Assembly (NCBI GenBank): GCA_019059635.1
Contig: JAGVRJ010000006.1
Location: 2,356,001-2,420,000 of the forward strand
Direction of reading: 5' to 3'
Length of the DNA stretch: 64,000 nucleotides
Origin: Proales similis
Taxonomy: Eukaryota > Rotifera > Eurotatoria > Ploima > Proalidae
How positions within the stretch are numbered: position 1 is the first letter of the stretch; the number at the start of each line of letters is the position of its first letter. Positions 39,027-48,576 of the stretch are shown one piece after another. The notes beneath the pieces were generated by a model, which saw only the letters and a program-made list of their open reading frames with translations, did not search any database and was not told where the DNA came from. A program made the translations under genes and the position numbers.

Positions 39027-39575
39027 ATGGCCTCGGCTCCTCCAAGTTGTTCAGGTCTTCCAAGCTACAGCGCTGGCGCCAATCGTGTAATAATAAATGC
39101 CGACGGAAGCAGATTCGAAGGTATCGGACGGAAAAAAATCTTCATCCGTCCTCTTGAAATATTGCTCACTCTTTTTTATGGTCAATTTCTTGCCAATGCC
39201 ATCTATGACAACTTGATTCGAGGAGTACCCGACTTGATCGAACTGCAAAGCACATTTGCAACCATAAGAGTAACAATCGGAGTTATTTTTCTGATACAGA
39301 CTGTCTTTGCCCTACTAGCCATATGGACCAAAAGTTGGCACCTGATATTTGGAAGCATGATCATGCTCATGTTGCTGTCGGTCGCTTCTATTATTGTTCG
39401 ATCAATAGATTTAGTTCAGAGGAGAGAGCGTCTACAGATTACCGATAAAGACTTTACATCGGCTGTTGTTGAAACATTGATTGAAGCTCTATTCCGCCTA
39501 TTTGCCATTATTATTAAGATTGTTATGATTGGCTTACTTAGGACCCAGTACGATAGCGTTCCTACCAGTCCTTGA
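39027..39575 (+). CDS. Four-helix membrane protein, copy A of a tandem pair
   Basis: An intronless frame of 182 residues. The cytosolic-looking N-terminus is Ser/Pro-rich (PPSCSGLPSYS). It is followed by four hydrophobic segments: about 48-65 (PLEILLTLFYGQFLANAIY), 82-100 (IRVTIGVIFLIQTVFALLAI), 106-125 (LIFGSMIMLMLLSVASIIV) and 148-172. The tail ends DSVPTSP. It shares order and phrases with the next gene: (LTLFYGQFLANAIYDNLI versus LTFLFGHLTAIAVYDHLI), 'VTIGVIFL' versus 'LVLGVLLL', and the tail 'YDSVPTSP' versus 'YGHVPTND'. Four short helices recall MARVEL, claudin or tetraspan proteins, but no signature (claudin W-GLW-C-C, tetraspanin CCG) is present. The family is unknown. Confidence 0.75.
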   Translation: MASAPPSCSGLPSYSAGANRVIINADGSRFEGIGRKKIFIRPLEILLTLFYGQFLANAIYDNLIRGVPDLIELQSTFATIRVTIGVIFLIQTVFALLAIWTKSWHLIFGSMIMLMLLSVASIIVRSIDLVQRRERLQITDKDFTSAVVETLIEALFRLFAIIIKIVMIGLLRTQYDSVPTSP

Positions 39576-39971
39576 ATAGCACCCTCTGTAAGATTCTTAA
39601 GCAGAATTTACCAAAGAAATAAACAGTAAAAACGCTGCATAATATGTGCAAGCGTTTGTTCCATTTCGGACACCCCTATGCAGCAAGAACGAATTCTCTT
39701 AAACAGATAGTGCACTCATTAATATCATACTCTAAAAGATCAAGGGCACTAAGCTCAAAGCAAACTGAGCGCCGCTTAACTTATGTTTAAAATTATTGGC
39801 TATGTATTTTGGTTGTTGGAAATTTTTTTACGCTCTATTGAGTTTTTGCTTGTAAAATTTCTTCTGTTTTTTGTTAACATACAAATAAATGACTCTGCTC
39901 AACAGAGCATGTTCATGTAGTAACATTCTAGATAAACATCTTCCTTTGAGATTCAAGTTCAGACTGAGAAA
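39576..39971. other. Gap between tandem copies
   Basis: About 0.4 kb. An AATAAA-like element (AAATAAACAG near 39618) follows copy A. The rest should hold the promoter of copy B. Nothing else was seen. Confidence 0.35.
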
Positions 39972-40415
39972 ATGATGAAATTCAACAGAACAATACAAGT
40001 CATGCTCACTTTTTTGTTTGGGCACTTGACAGCTATTGCAGTTTACGATCATTTAATTAACAAGAGAAGCTATACAACCCAGGACTTGAACTCCTACATT
40101 CAAACTTTGAAATTGGTGTTAGGAGTTCTTTTGCTAGCATCAAGTATATTCGGCTTCATTTCAATCTGGCGGCGCTATTATACCCTAATTTTCCTAAATT
40201 CTCTCGCTCTTCTTTTAATATTCCTCTCATACGTGGTTATGGAGATGATCCAGTTGGCCAGAACATACAACAAATTCAACAATGGGGAAAGGCTTTCAAC
40301 GATTATCAATATAACATTTCGCTCATTTGTTTATCTCCTAACGGTTTTATTATCCATTTTGATTTCTGCCAAAGGAACTTACGGTCATGTACCTACAAAT
40401 GATTCTCGACTATAA
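39972..40415 (+). CDS. Four-helix membrane protein, copy B of a tandem pair
   Basis: An intronless frame of 147 residues starting ATG ATG (MMKFNRTIQVMLTFLFG). It lacks the Ser/Pro-rich N-terminus of copy A, so its first helix begins almost at the start. Four hydrophobic segments run at about 7-25, 48-68, 72-95 and 120-138. Identity to copy A looks low but is spread over the whole length, with conserved spacing and the same ending style (HVPTNDSRL). This implies an old tandem duplication that lost or gained the N-terminal tail. No disulphide pattern was seen. The function is unknown. Confidence 0.72.
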   Translation: MMKFNRTIQVMLTFLFGHLTAIAVYDHLINKRSYTTQDLNSYIQTLKLVLGVLLLASSIFGFISIWRRYYTLIFLNSLALLLIFLSYVVMEMIQLARTYNKFNNGERLSTIINITFRSFVYLLTVLLSILISAKGTYGHVPTNDSRL

Positions 40416-40520
40416 TAGATTAACTAAGCCAATAACGAATTGTCAAAAATTATAAATTTATTTACACCGACTAAAATGATCTTAAAATAAAAGGAAATTC
40501 TTTTGCTTACGATAAGTCGT

Positions 40521-41475
40521 TTAAACGCGTTTCATTAATTCGGCCTGCTCGCTCAAAAATAATTTTATATCAGTTAGACGGGTGTTAGCTTGGACCAGAA
40601 AAGCCAAATGGTGATTAGCTTGAGCAATTCTGATGTTTTGCATATCATCATCAAAAAGAAGAATATTGTCGTCATTTATGCGTATTTCGTCGTTATTGGC
40701 TGAACGCTCACTATTCACCGATTCAAAGTAATCGCGGCAATAATTTAAATGATTCTGTTTTCCATTGGTAAAGCATGACTCTATACCGTAGAGCTCCATG
40801 AACTCGCGAGTGTTTCCTTTGATTAAGACCCGATTTGTCAAACTTTCACTTAAAGTTGAACGTTTGAAATAAAAAATAGGCAAAGAAATATTGGCTTTTT
40901 AATAATTACTCTATTTCCTGCTCACTTAGAGATATGCGAATCACTTCTCTAATCAGCTCCTCTTGTGGTGAATAAGTTGCGACGCAAACATTAAATTCAG
41001 AGCAACCAAGTACAGCTGGAAGCAACTTTCGAAAGCATGGACGAACAAACTCTGCGAGCTTCTCCGGTGAATCGAACCATTGACCTCCTGTATGTGTGGT
41101 AACAAGAGTAGAGTCAAAATCGAAAGCAACCATTTTTATCCTCAAATTTCTTAAGAGTCCAATTATTTCGCCCACAAGTCTTTTACTCGAGTTTATGTGT
41201 AACATTTTTGTCGGCAATTCGGCTTGATTGGTTGGATATCCTTGTAATGATTTTGAGTTTTGAAACGCCTTATTTGAAGCTCTGGAGCTCGCTATAGGTG
41301 GCAAAGGGGCCGGCCTGGTAACAAGTATCTTGGATGAATATCCCTTGTCGTCCGTTTGACTACTGTTTCCAGCTTCACTCTTAACTCCACTGTTAATGGC
41401 TTGTAAAGGTTTGATTATTGAATGGCTGTTGGCACTACCAGGGACAATGTTCAAAAAGTCCGAAGGAAAATTCAT
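40521..41475 (-). CDS. HAD-superfamily hydrolase-like protein
   Basis: Two exons, 41475 to about 40905 and about 40844 to 40521, are joined by a 61-nt intron. The join replaces a false in-frame stretch at 40883. About the first 110 residues are Ser/Pro-rich and disordered. Then comes the HAD motif I KMVAFDFDSTLVTTHTGG (near 41135), with the nucleophile Asp and the acid Asp two residues later. FNVCVATYSP follows as motif II. Exon 2 gives GNTREFMELYGIESC and a motif IV-type acidic pair in NILLFDDDMQNIRIAQ. The order DxDST ... VATYS ... LFDDD is that of small HAD phosphatases. A motif III Lys was not placed with certainty. The substrate is unknown. The start is the first Met of a long frame, overlapped by a uORF (see separate entry). 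Confidence 0.75.
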
Positions 41476-41480
41476 TGCAT
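41472..41480 (-). promoter_or_regulatory. Minimal uORF overlapping the HAD-protein start
   Basis: Minus-strand ATG CAA TGA at 41480-41472 contains the main start codon (41475-41473) in another frame. An AG acceptor-like site precedes it by a few bases. A two-codon uORF that stops on top of the main start could dampen or re-initiate translation. Confidence 0.5.
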
Positions 41481-42177
41481 AACCTAAAAATTAAAACAAA
41501 GTATTATCTTGTGTCTGAAAGGACTAGGAACTTCAACTAAGCAAGCTAACAAGGCATATATGCGATATTATTCAGCATGTAGCGCCAGATTATGTTTTAC
41601 AGCAAACTTGATGGTTTTATACTAAGCATAATTCTTAAATTGACTTAAACAAATGGAAGAGAATCTTTTGAGCGAGATGTTTATGCCAGAATTTTTCAAC
41701 TTATAGCTAGAAAAAGTTTTAAAATTTTATATCGCTTTAAGACTGGGCCACTTGGTAGGTTAAGACAAATGATAGCGAGGAGAGCCGTGAGCAACCGTGG
41801 GCAAGGCATAAGTTGAATTTAAAAGTAGGTTAGCATAAGTTATTATGGCCCGCTTGGCTGATCATCTCGTTGCCCGGCTCATTAAATGTGTATAAAATGT
41901 GAATTGCCGTTGAACCTGCTGTTGGGTGGACGTGTCGATATTAGCTATCTAAGAGCAAAAGCCTCAATGCCCCAATGGACTAAATTAATAAACGTGATTA
42001 TTCATTATAATCGTTAGCCACGCGCATTATGAAGAACTGAAGTTTTCCTTTGACTTAGTGTGGAGAAGGCTTTTTGATCGATCGTTTGATCGGACATTAT
42101 CATATAGCCATCTTTTAAGCATAAATGAACAATAACCAATTGGTATTTTAATAAGATTAAAGTTGCTTTTAAAAAAA
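41481..42177. other. Intergenic
   Basis: About 0.7 kb of AT-rich sequence lies between the HAD gene and tRNA-Phe. No frame or motif was recognised; it should hold the upstream region of the HAD gene. Confidence 0.4.
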
Positions 42178-42250
42178 TGCCGAAACTCGGGATCGAACCA
42201 AGGACCTTTAGATCTTCAGTCTAACGCTCTCCCAACTGAGCTATTTCGGC
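42178..42250 (-). tRNA. tRNA-Phe (GAA)
   Basis: A 73-nt cloverleaf on the minus strand. The acceptor stem GCCGAAA pairs with TTTCGGC and the discriminator is A. The D arm is GCTCAGTTGGGAGAGC. The anticodon stem-loop GACTGAAGATC gives anticodon GAA, and the T arm TTCGATCCC is canonical. No intron is present. Confidence 0.95.
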
Positions 42251-42347
42251 TTAGTTTTTATTTCCCGCAAAGATTTTTGTCAAATCGAAAATTAGAAAAA
42301 ATACAAAAGCACTAATCAATTGCAGTTGTTTAACTGCTTTCAATTGA

Positions 42348-42429
42348 GCTGCGATGGCCGAGTGGTTAAGGCGACAGACTCGAAATCTGTTGGGAATTTC
42401 CCGCACAGGTTCAAATCCTGTTCGCAGCG
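42348..42429 (+). tRNA. tRNA-Ser (CGA)
   Basis: An 82-nt type II cloverleaf with acceptor GCTGCGA/TCGCAGC and discriminator G. The D arm is GGCCGAGTGGTTAAGGC, the anticodon loop CTCGAAA gives anticodon CGA (serine UCG), and there is a long variable arm followed by GGTTCAAATCC. No intron is present. Confidence 0.95.
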
Positions 42430-44194
42430 AATTTTTTTGGATAACTCTTTATGATGGCCTCTTGAAAAGCTTAAGATAAACATCTATCCATTATCTGGAA
42501 TCAATCATCGTTAATTAAAGAAAAATTTGTTCGAAACCTATACTTCGTTTTATTTTTATAAAATATCAATAAATTTGATTTAGCCCGGAAGCACCTGAAT
42601 CTACCCAAAGTTTGACCTAAACTTGGTTCCAGTTAATATCGCAACTAAGTGTTTACCCAGATAAAAGGTGCCGGGTTTACCCAATAGCACTCCCTGAGGG
42701 GAATCAAGGCTCGAGAAATTGTTCTAACTCTTCTACTCTGAGGTAACTTGTTTAGCTGGAGTTAAAATTATTGTGATTGCAGCATTCTTCAAACCCAAGC
42801 CCTCTCGAGTAAGACACTATTTGTGGGAAAACATATGCCTGAATTAATGCTATCGGGTGCGGTTATGGATTATTCACTTATTTACGTAAATAGAATTAGC
42901 GCCAAGAAGCCAAATGAGCGCGTGCGCCTTTCCATTCCTCTAATTTTCAAGTAGCTCTTCTTGGTAAATTATGAAAAGGCCAATCATCCCTAGAATGGCA
43001 TCAAACGAGTTCAATCTTTGGATCGTGCGTCGCCATTCATTTCAAAACATATAATTCATAATTATGTGGCAATTATGATTATGATGATTTGGATTAGTAA
43101 TTACATCAAGTAACCCGCTCGGATACACATACACACAGACATACACAAAGACGTAGACCACTAAATGATTTCTATGGAGGAGCAAAGGAGTAATTCAACA
43201 AACAATTTAAATTCAAAAAATAATCGTCATTCAATGCTTAGAGCATTTCTATCTGGAGGTTGAAAAAGTTTCTAAGCTAGAAAAATTATATCAGTTCCTT
43301 AATTGAAAAAGCCGTTTGCTAAAATTCAATTTTTACTGCTGTTTCATGAAAGACAAAAGCGAAGTCGTGTTGATAAATTGTCAGCTAAGTGCCAGCAAGA
43401 GTAGTCTGAGCAGGCAATGTGTGTATAAGCTGTGTGAGTGAACGTTCGAGAGGCAACCAAGCAACTCTTCTTGAGTGATCCAGCTGTTTAGCACAACTCC
43501 ATCGAGAAAAGTCATCGCTTTGAATGATTTCAATTCGTTTGCATTAGAAGGCATCGCTAATCATAATTCAAGCATCTCATTAAGCATAGACGGCACCATT
43601 CACTGGAAATGGTGAGTCTAGAGAAACTCTTCATCACTAGTACTGTATGAATGTCAGCGTAATTCACATTAGAGCTTTCTAATCCCATGTAAACCCTTTT
43701 ATGTATGTAAAGGCAAGCTGTTTGAATCGGTTTAAGATTCTGATTTATCAAGCAAAAATGGCTCTCGGTCGCAATAGCGGTCACCATAAACTCGCAATCG
43801 CGATAGGTCATTATTTTAGGTTGAAGTATCTTTGTTGTGGGGCTTATTTCTGTCCGAAACATAAAATATGTTGTTTATTCTCAGCGAATGTAGGTTGTGA
43901 CAATGAGTAGCTGTGAATGTACGACGATCAAATATTCATCTTCTTGTTTACCTCTTCACGACTAACCAAAACGGCATTAGAATGCATAAAATGAATAAAT
44001 CTATTTAAATAAAAATTCTTATAATCTAGATTGATCTGCGAATCTTAGAGAACAACTCGTTTACAAGAAACTCCCTGAGCAGATCATTCTCTTTTAAAGA
44101 GAGAGAAATTAAGCTTTTAAGCCTTTTTTAATTAAAATTTATTAAAAGCTTAATAGTAAGCAATATCGGACTGGAACAAGGCAATTTTAGCAAT
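42430..44194. other. Intergenic, tRNA-Ser to SRPK
   Basis: About 1.8 kb. It contains an A/C-rich microsatellite-like stretch (near 43126-43150) and short frames at 43557-43910 on both strands with no protein-like pattern. The right end should be the SRPK promoter and 5' UTR, including an inverted repeat listed separately. Confidence 0.4.
44108..44154. repeat. Perfect 12-bp inverted repeat before SRPK
   Basis: The arm ATTAAGCTTTTA at 44108-44119 is the exact reverse complement of 44143-44154, with a 23-nt loop. It sits 41-87 nt upstream of the SRPK start codon. In RNA it would form a hairpin; in DNA it could be a dimeric binding site. Confidence 0.6.
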
Positions 44195-47100
44195 ATGAGT
44201 ACCAAATCTCAGAAGGTTGTCAACGGCTTATCAAAAGAGTTGCAAGTTGAAAAAGAGAAAAACGAGAAGAAAATTCTAAACGAAGCAATAAGCAATTTAA
44301 AAATCAATCAGGAACAGCCAATTAACCCTGTAAGCAAAAAAAAGAACAAGAAAAAGAAGAAGAAGAACAAAAAAGACGAAGATCTTTCAACCGAAGAACG
44401 AAGAAAAACTAATCAAGATACGAAATCAGCTTCATTTCCTTTGGAACTTTCTAGTGGTCAATTACCTGAAAATTTTGATGAGAGTGAAGAAAGCGAAGAT
44501 GAGCACGAACTGTATATTCAGCATCCATCAATTGGCTCTGAGTGTGAATTAAGCGAACTTGAAATAAGACAACAAATGTTCAAACAACAGCTGGCTGATT
44601 CCAGGTTGAAAAGAATGGAATCACCTGAGGCGATTGATATTGGCGGTCAAGCACCTATTTTGGATAATGCTAATCAAACAGATGGAAATCACGAAATTGC
44701 ATCTGACAACGAAGAGCAAGAAGATGTGACGGATTATTGCAAAGGCGGTTATCATCCAGTCAAAATAGGAGATTTGTATAATCAGCGTTATCATGTCCTT
44801 CGTAAACTAGGCTGGGGACATTTCAGTACGGTTTGGCTCTGTTGGGACTTTAAGGGGGCTAGATTTGTTGCCCTGAAAATAGTCAAATCAGCGAAGCATT
44901 ACACTGAAGCGGCGGCCGATGAAATTAAACTTCTAGAATGCGCTAGAGATGGAGATGTAGAAGACCTAAATCGATTTAAAACGGTCCAGCTACTTGACCA
45001 TTTTAGAATAACTGGCTGTAATGGAGTCCATGTATGTATGGTGTTTGAAGTGTTAGGCAACAACCTTCTCAAGCTCATCATTAAATCGAATTATCATGGC
45101 ATCCCATTTGAAAATGTTCGAATAATTGTTAAACAAGTGTTGCAAGGTCTTGATTACTTACATCGGAAGTGCCATATCATACACACGGACATGAAGCCCG
45201 AAAATGTTCTAATGTGTGTAGATGAGAACCATGTACGACATTTAGCGGAGGAAGCAGCAGAGTGGCAACGCCTCGGACTTAAACCGGCCGGGAACGCAGT
45301 AGCCACTATAACTCATTTACGCGGCGATGAAGCAACTGCGGTTGACGAAATTGCTCCGTCCAACGTAAAAGAATCCAACGAAAATGGAGCTCAGATAACG
45401 CGTAACAGGAAAAAGAAACTTCGCAAGAAACAAAAGCGCATTGAGAATTTACTTGATTGCCAACGTCGACAAATTGAGCTACTCGAAAAAGAAAGTTTAA
45501 ATCTGCTTGGTTATGACGAAGACTCAAGCTCGCTTTTGCTCGACGGAAAAATGCCCGAACCACCGAGAGAAAGCCAGAACAAACGCCTGAGCAAACTTAT
45601 TTCTATAGTTCAAGATGTAAATATTGAACAAGTGTTGAATCCGAATGATAACATGGCTGAATCTGAAATCAGAGAGGAAACTTCCGTAAAAAAAGAGGAA
45701 ACAAAATCAGCTGAAAAAGAAAATGATACAATCGATTCAAATCAAAAAGCCAAGAAAAATCGAAGGAGGCGCAAGAAAAAGAGCCAAAATATTAACTCTC
45801 AAGACAATCAGCTAAATAAAACATGCAACCTGCTAGAGGAAAAAGCTGAAAACTCAAAACTTTCATCAATCAACACAAGTCAGAACGCGGAATCTAAGTC
45901 TAGCGTTTCTCAACAAGTCGCTGAACTCAAGCGCAAGCACCTGAACCCTGTTTTTGAAGTGGTAGATGAATCAAGTTTGCAAGTTAAAATTGCCGACTTG
46001 GGTAATGCATGTTGGACTTATCACCACTTCACAGAGGACATTCAAACTAGGCAGTACCGCTCTCTTGAAGTAATTCTTGGTCAGGGCTACAACACAAGCG
46101 CTGACATCTGGAGTTTGGCTTGTATGGCATTTGAACTCGCTACTGGAGATTATCTTTTCGAGCCACATTCAGGCGATAATTATTCTCGGGATGAGGATCA
46201 TATTGCTCATATCATCGAGCTTTTGGGGCCCATTCCATACGATTTGGCCATGAGTGGCAAATATTCGCATGAGTTTTTCAATAAGCGTGGACAACTTAGA
46301 CACATTAATCAACTTAGACCTTGGGAACTATTCGAAGTGCTGACAGAAAAGTACGAATGGTCCACAAAGCAAGCAGCCGAGTTCGCCGACTTTCTTCTTC
46401 CAATGCTTAACTATAACATGTATGAGCGAGCGACGGCTTTTGAGTGTCTGAATCACCCTTGGATTACTGGGATCTATCCGAACGATTACGTTTTTCGAAC
46501 AATAAATAATGTAAATTTACCGGCTATTATGAGGCAATCAGGCAACACGAGTTTCTTAGCATCGGCCACAATTCCTCCTCAAGCCTACCTGTCCAGTTAC
46601 TTGCAGAAGAATCCTAATCAAGTCAACGCTGATCCCGAGATGAGATTGAACGGAATTTCAAATGAGCTATTTATGATGAACGTCATGAACATGAAGAAGC
46701 GACCTCGGAAAATTCTCTCTAATCATCGTGGTGTAGAAAATGAGGATAACGCGGACTGCGATGAAACCCCTTTGACAAATGACGAAGACGATGAAGTTGA
46801 TGAGGAAGAAGAATTCGATGAGGAACAACTTGAATCTCTTGAAGACGAACTGGAGCAAATAAACCAGCAGCGTTTTCTTTCGGCTATGAATCGCAACAAT
46901 GGGAATTACATTCTCAGAGATCATGATATAGATCCTGAAGAATTTGAGGACGACGAAGATGAAGAAGATGATGAAGATTTAGAGGAAGATGATGAAGAGG
47001 CAGAACAACGTTTGTTAAACTGGAGAAGCCAGTTCGAAACAAACAGATTAGCGATGGGACCAAACTCATTTCGTCATATGCAAGAAGACGCCAAACAGAG

Positions 47101-47662
47101 TTTTCTTGAACTTATGTACAGGAAACATCAGTTCCAGCCAGCAAGTGGATTAGATATCAGCAGAAAAACCTCGATGAGCGAGAACGCAGAGAGTTTTGTC
47201 AGCGAAGTTACAGGAACTCCACGAGAAGACTATCAGAAATGGTTGAAAACCAGCGCATCAAGCGGGGAAAAAGCGAATGGCAGCTATGAAAAGACAGGAA
47301 AGCTCTCCGAAGTCGAGAGAATTAAGCAAGAGCTTCTTGGTTATAAAGAGGAAATTGAAATGCTTCAGAGACAGCGAGAACTAGCTAAACTGGCACGGCA
47401 AAAGCCAATTAAAACTATACAACAAAACCCGTCGGAGAGCGAAGAGTCTGGTTCTGCTATTCCTCCACCGCATCTGCGATTAAATCAGTCTGCCTATTCT
47501 CCCGATCGAAGTAACGAAGATGAAAGTGATGAAAACGATTTTAAGCGATTCGAGAGGTTTAAGAGCAGCAGCAGTGGTCTTGATCCAAGTCTTACAAACG
47601 ATGAAAATTTGTTCATTGCTATTAAAAAAAATGAGGTCAACAACACTTCGGAAGCTAAATAG
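44195..47662 (+). CDS. SRPK: SR-protein kinase (SRPK) with a long acidic C-terminal tail
   Basis: SRPKs phosphorylate Arg-Ser repeats of splicing factors. This is an intronless frame of 1,155 residues. The N-terminus has a Lys-rich run (residues 48-60) and acidic patches. The kinase starts near 183: CKGGYHPVKIGDLYNQRY, Gly loop LGWGHFSTVWLC, VALKIVKSA, and catalytic loop HTDMKPENVL at about 330. The family's disordered spacer inserts at about 345-590, rich in Lys, Arg and Glu. The lobe resumes with KIADLGNACW (about 600; DLG as in all SRPKs). 'IQTRQYRSLEVILG', ADIWSLACMAFELATGDYLF and the end HPWITG (about 755) follow. SRPKs normally stop near here, but this one continues for 400 residues with Asp/Glu runs and a coiled coil (EEIEMLQRQRELAKL). 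The spacer likely retains the kinase in the cytoplasm; the role of the tail is unknown. Confidence 0.92.
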   Translation: MSTKSQKVVNGLSKELQVEKEKNEKKILNEAISNLKINQEQPINPVSKKKNKKKKKKNKKDEDLSTEERRKTNQDTKSASFPLELSSGQLPENFDESEESEDEHELYIQHPSIGSECELSELEIRQQMFKQQLADSRLKRMESPEAIDIGGQAPILDNANQTDGNHEIASDNEEQEDVTDYCKGGYHPVKIGDLYNQRYHVLRKLGWGHFSTVWLCWDFKGARFVALKIVKSAKHYTEAAADEIKLLECARDGDVEDLNRFKTVQLLDHFRITGCNGVHVCMVFEVLGNNLLKLIIKSNYHGIPFENVRIIVKQVLQGLDYLHRKCHIIHTDMKPENVLMCVDENHVRHLAEEAAEWQRLGLKPAGNAVATITHLRGDEATAVDEIAPSNVKESNENGAQITRNRKKKLRKKQKRIENLLDCQRRQIELLEKESLNLLGYDEDSSSLLLDGKMPEPPRESQNKRLSKLISIVQDVNIEQVLNPNDNMAESEIREETSVKKEETKSAEKENDTIDSNQKAKKNRRRRKKKSQNINSQDNQLNKTCNLLEEKAENSKLSSINTSQNAESKSSVSQQVAELKRKHLNPVFEVVDESSLQVKIADLGNACWTYHHFTEDIQTRQYRSLEVILGQGYNTSADIWSLACMAFELATGDYLFEPHSGDNYSRDEDHIAHIIELLGPIPYDLAMSGKYSHEFFNKRGQLRHINQLRPWELFEVLTEKYEWSTKQAAEFADFLLPMLNYNMYERATAFECLNHPWITGIYPNDYVFRTINNVNLPAIMRQSGNTSFLASATIPPQAYLSSYLQKNPNQVNADPEMRLNGISNELFMMNVMNMKKRPRKILSNHRGVENEDNADCDETPLTNDEDDEVDEEEEFDEEQLESLEDELEQINQQRFLSAMNRNNGNYILRDHDIDPEEFEDDEDEEDDEDLEEDDEEAEQRLLNWRSQFETNRLAMGPNSFRHMQEDAKQSFLELMYRKHQFQPASGLDISRKTSMSENAESFVSEVTGTPREDYQKWLKTSASSGEKANGSYEKTGKLSEVERIKQELLGYKEEIEMLQRQRELAKLARQKPIKTIQQNPSESEESGSAIPPPHLRLNQSAYSPDRSNEDESDENDFKRFERFKSSSSGLDPSLTNDENLFIAIKKNEVNNTSEAK

Positions 47663-48576
47663 TTTACCTTAACCTCATGAGCTCTAAACCTTACTGCACA
47701 GCAAAATTAATATCTAACTAATCTCAATTAAAAAGTGTATATGACATTTTCCGAATTTGAAAAGGAGCTTTCCATTACAATCAAAAAAGGCAGCTTCTTA
47801 ACAGGCGAACCAAACTTTCCAAGGCTATACGAATCAGCTTTTCTGTGTCAATCATTCTATCGTCAATATCTCCTCTCATTTAGGCCTCATTAATTACTTA
47901 AGAACAATGAGTTAGCTTGAAACTGTCCACTATCGCTGATTCATTTACATTTGTAAAAAGATCACCAGCATTTTATCTCACAAAATTCATCAATGTAAAT
48001 TTGATCTTGAGAGGCTAAATAATTAAATTATTTAAGCTGCCTTGTCCCTTCATCCTGCCTACATTGATTTTTGACCAGGTAGTCATATTTTTACTAGTTC
48101 CCTATTTGCCCCATCGAGCATTCACGTTCATGTTGAGTTATTCGCTCGGTGAATTTCCTCGAGCCATAAATGAACGGTTTCCCTCACTCCTCTACTTACT
48201 GCTTTTTCGTATTAACTTGCAATTTTTATCTTTTGGCATGTACGCGAGGCCTTTAAAGCGAAGAAAAGCAATCAACTTGCTTATCGACAACAGCATCTGG
48301 CAGTTCGGCTTCAGATGACTAGCATCCTTTCCTGTTTTCTTTTCACTCTAATTCAAAACTAAATTATCAAAATAAAATTAATATGAAGAGTACTGAATTT
48401 TTCTTTCTGTTTCAGGTTGACGACTGATTGATTATTTGTTGAAATTATGGGGTAACCTTTCTCTGCTATGTGCCATCGATTGGTTCTTACTGATTATGCA
48501 AATGAAATAATCCGCTGGTCTATGATTATGTCGTCGAGAAATTATTTCACAAGATTTTCAGCCATAAAAACAAGTT
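47663..48576. other. Intergenic
   Basis: About 0.9 kb between SRPK and the macro-RING-DTC gene, both on the plus strand. An 84-codon frame at 48064-48318 is hydrophobic but unlike any known protein. The region should hold the SRPK 3' UTR and the next promoter. Confidence 0.4.

Noticed and set aside
43557-43910. Overlapping short frames on both strands
   Set aside because: Neither has a domain, and their mutual overlap suggests chance.
48064-48318. 84-codon frame between SRPK and the macro-DTC gene
   Set aside because: It is hydrophobic but without signal peptide or family resemblance, and no matching splice context was found.
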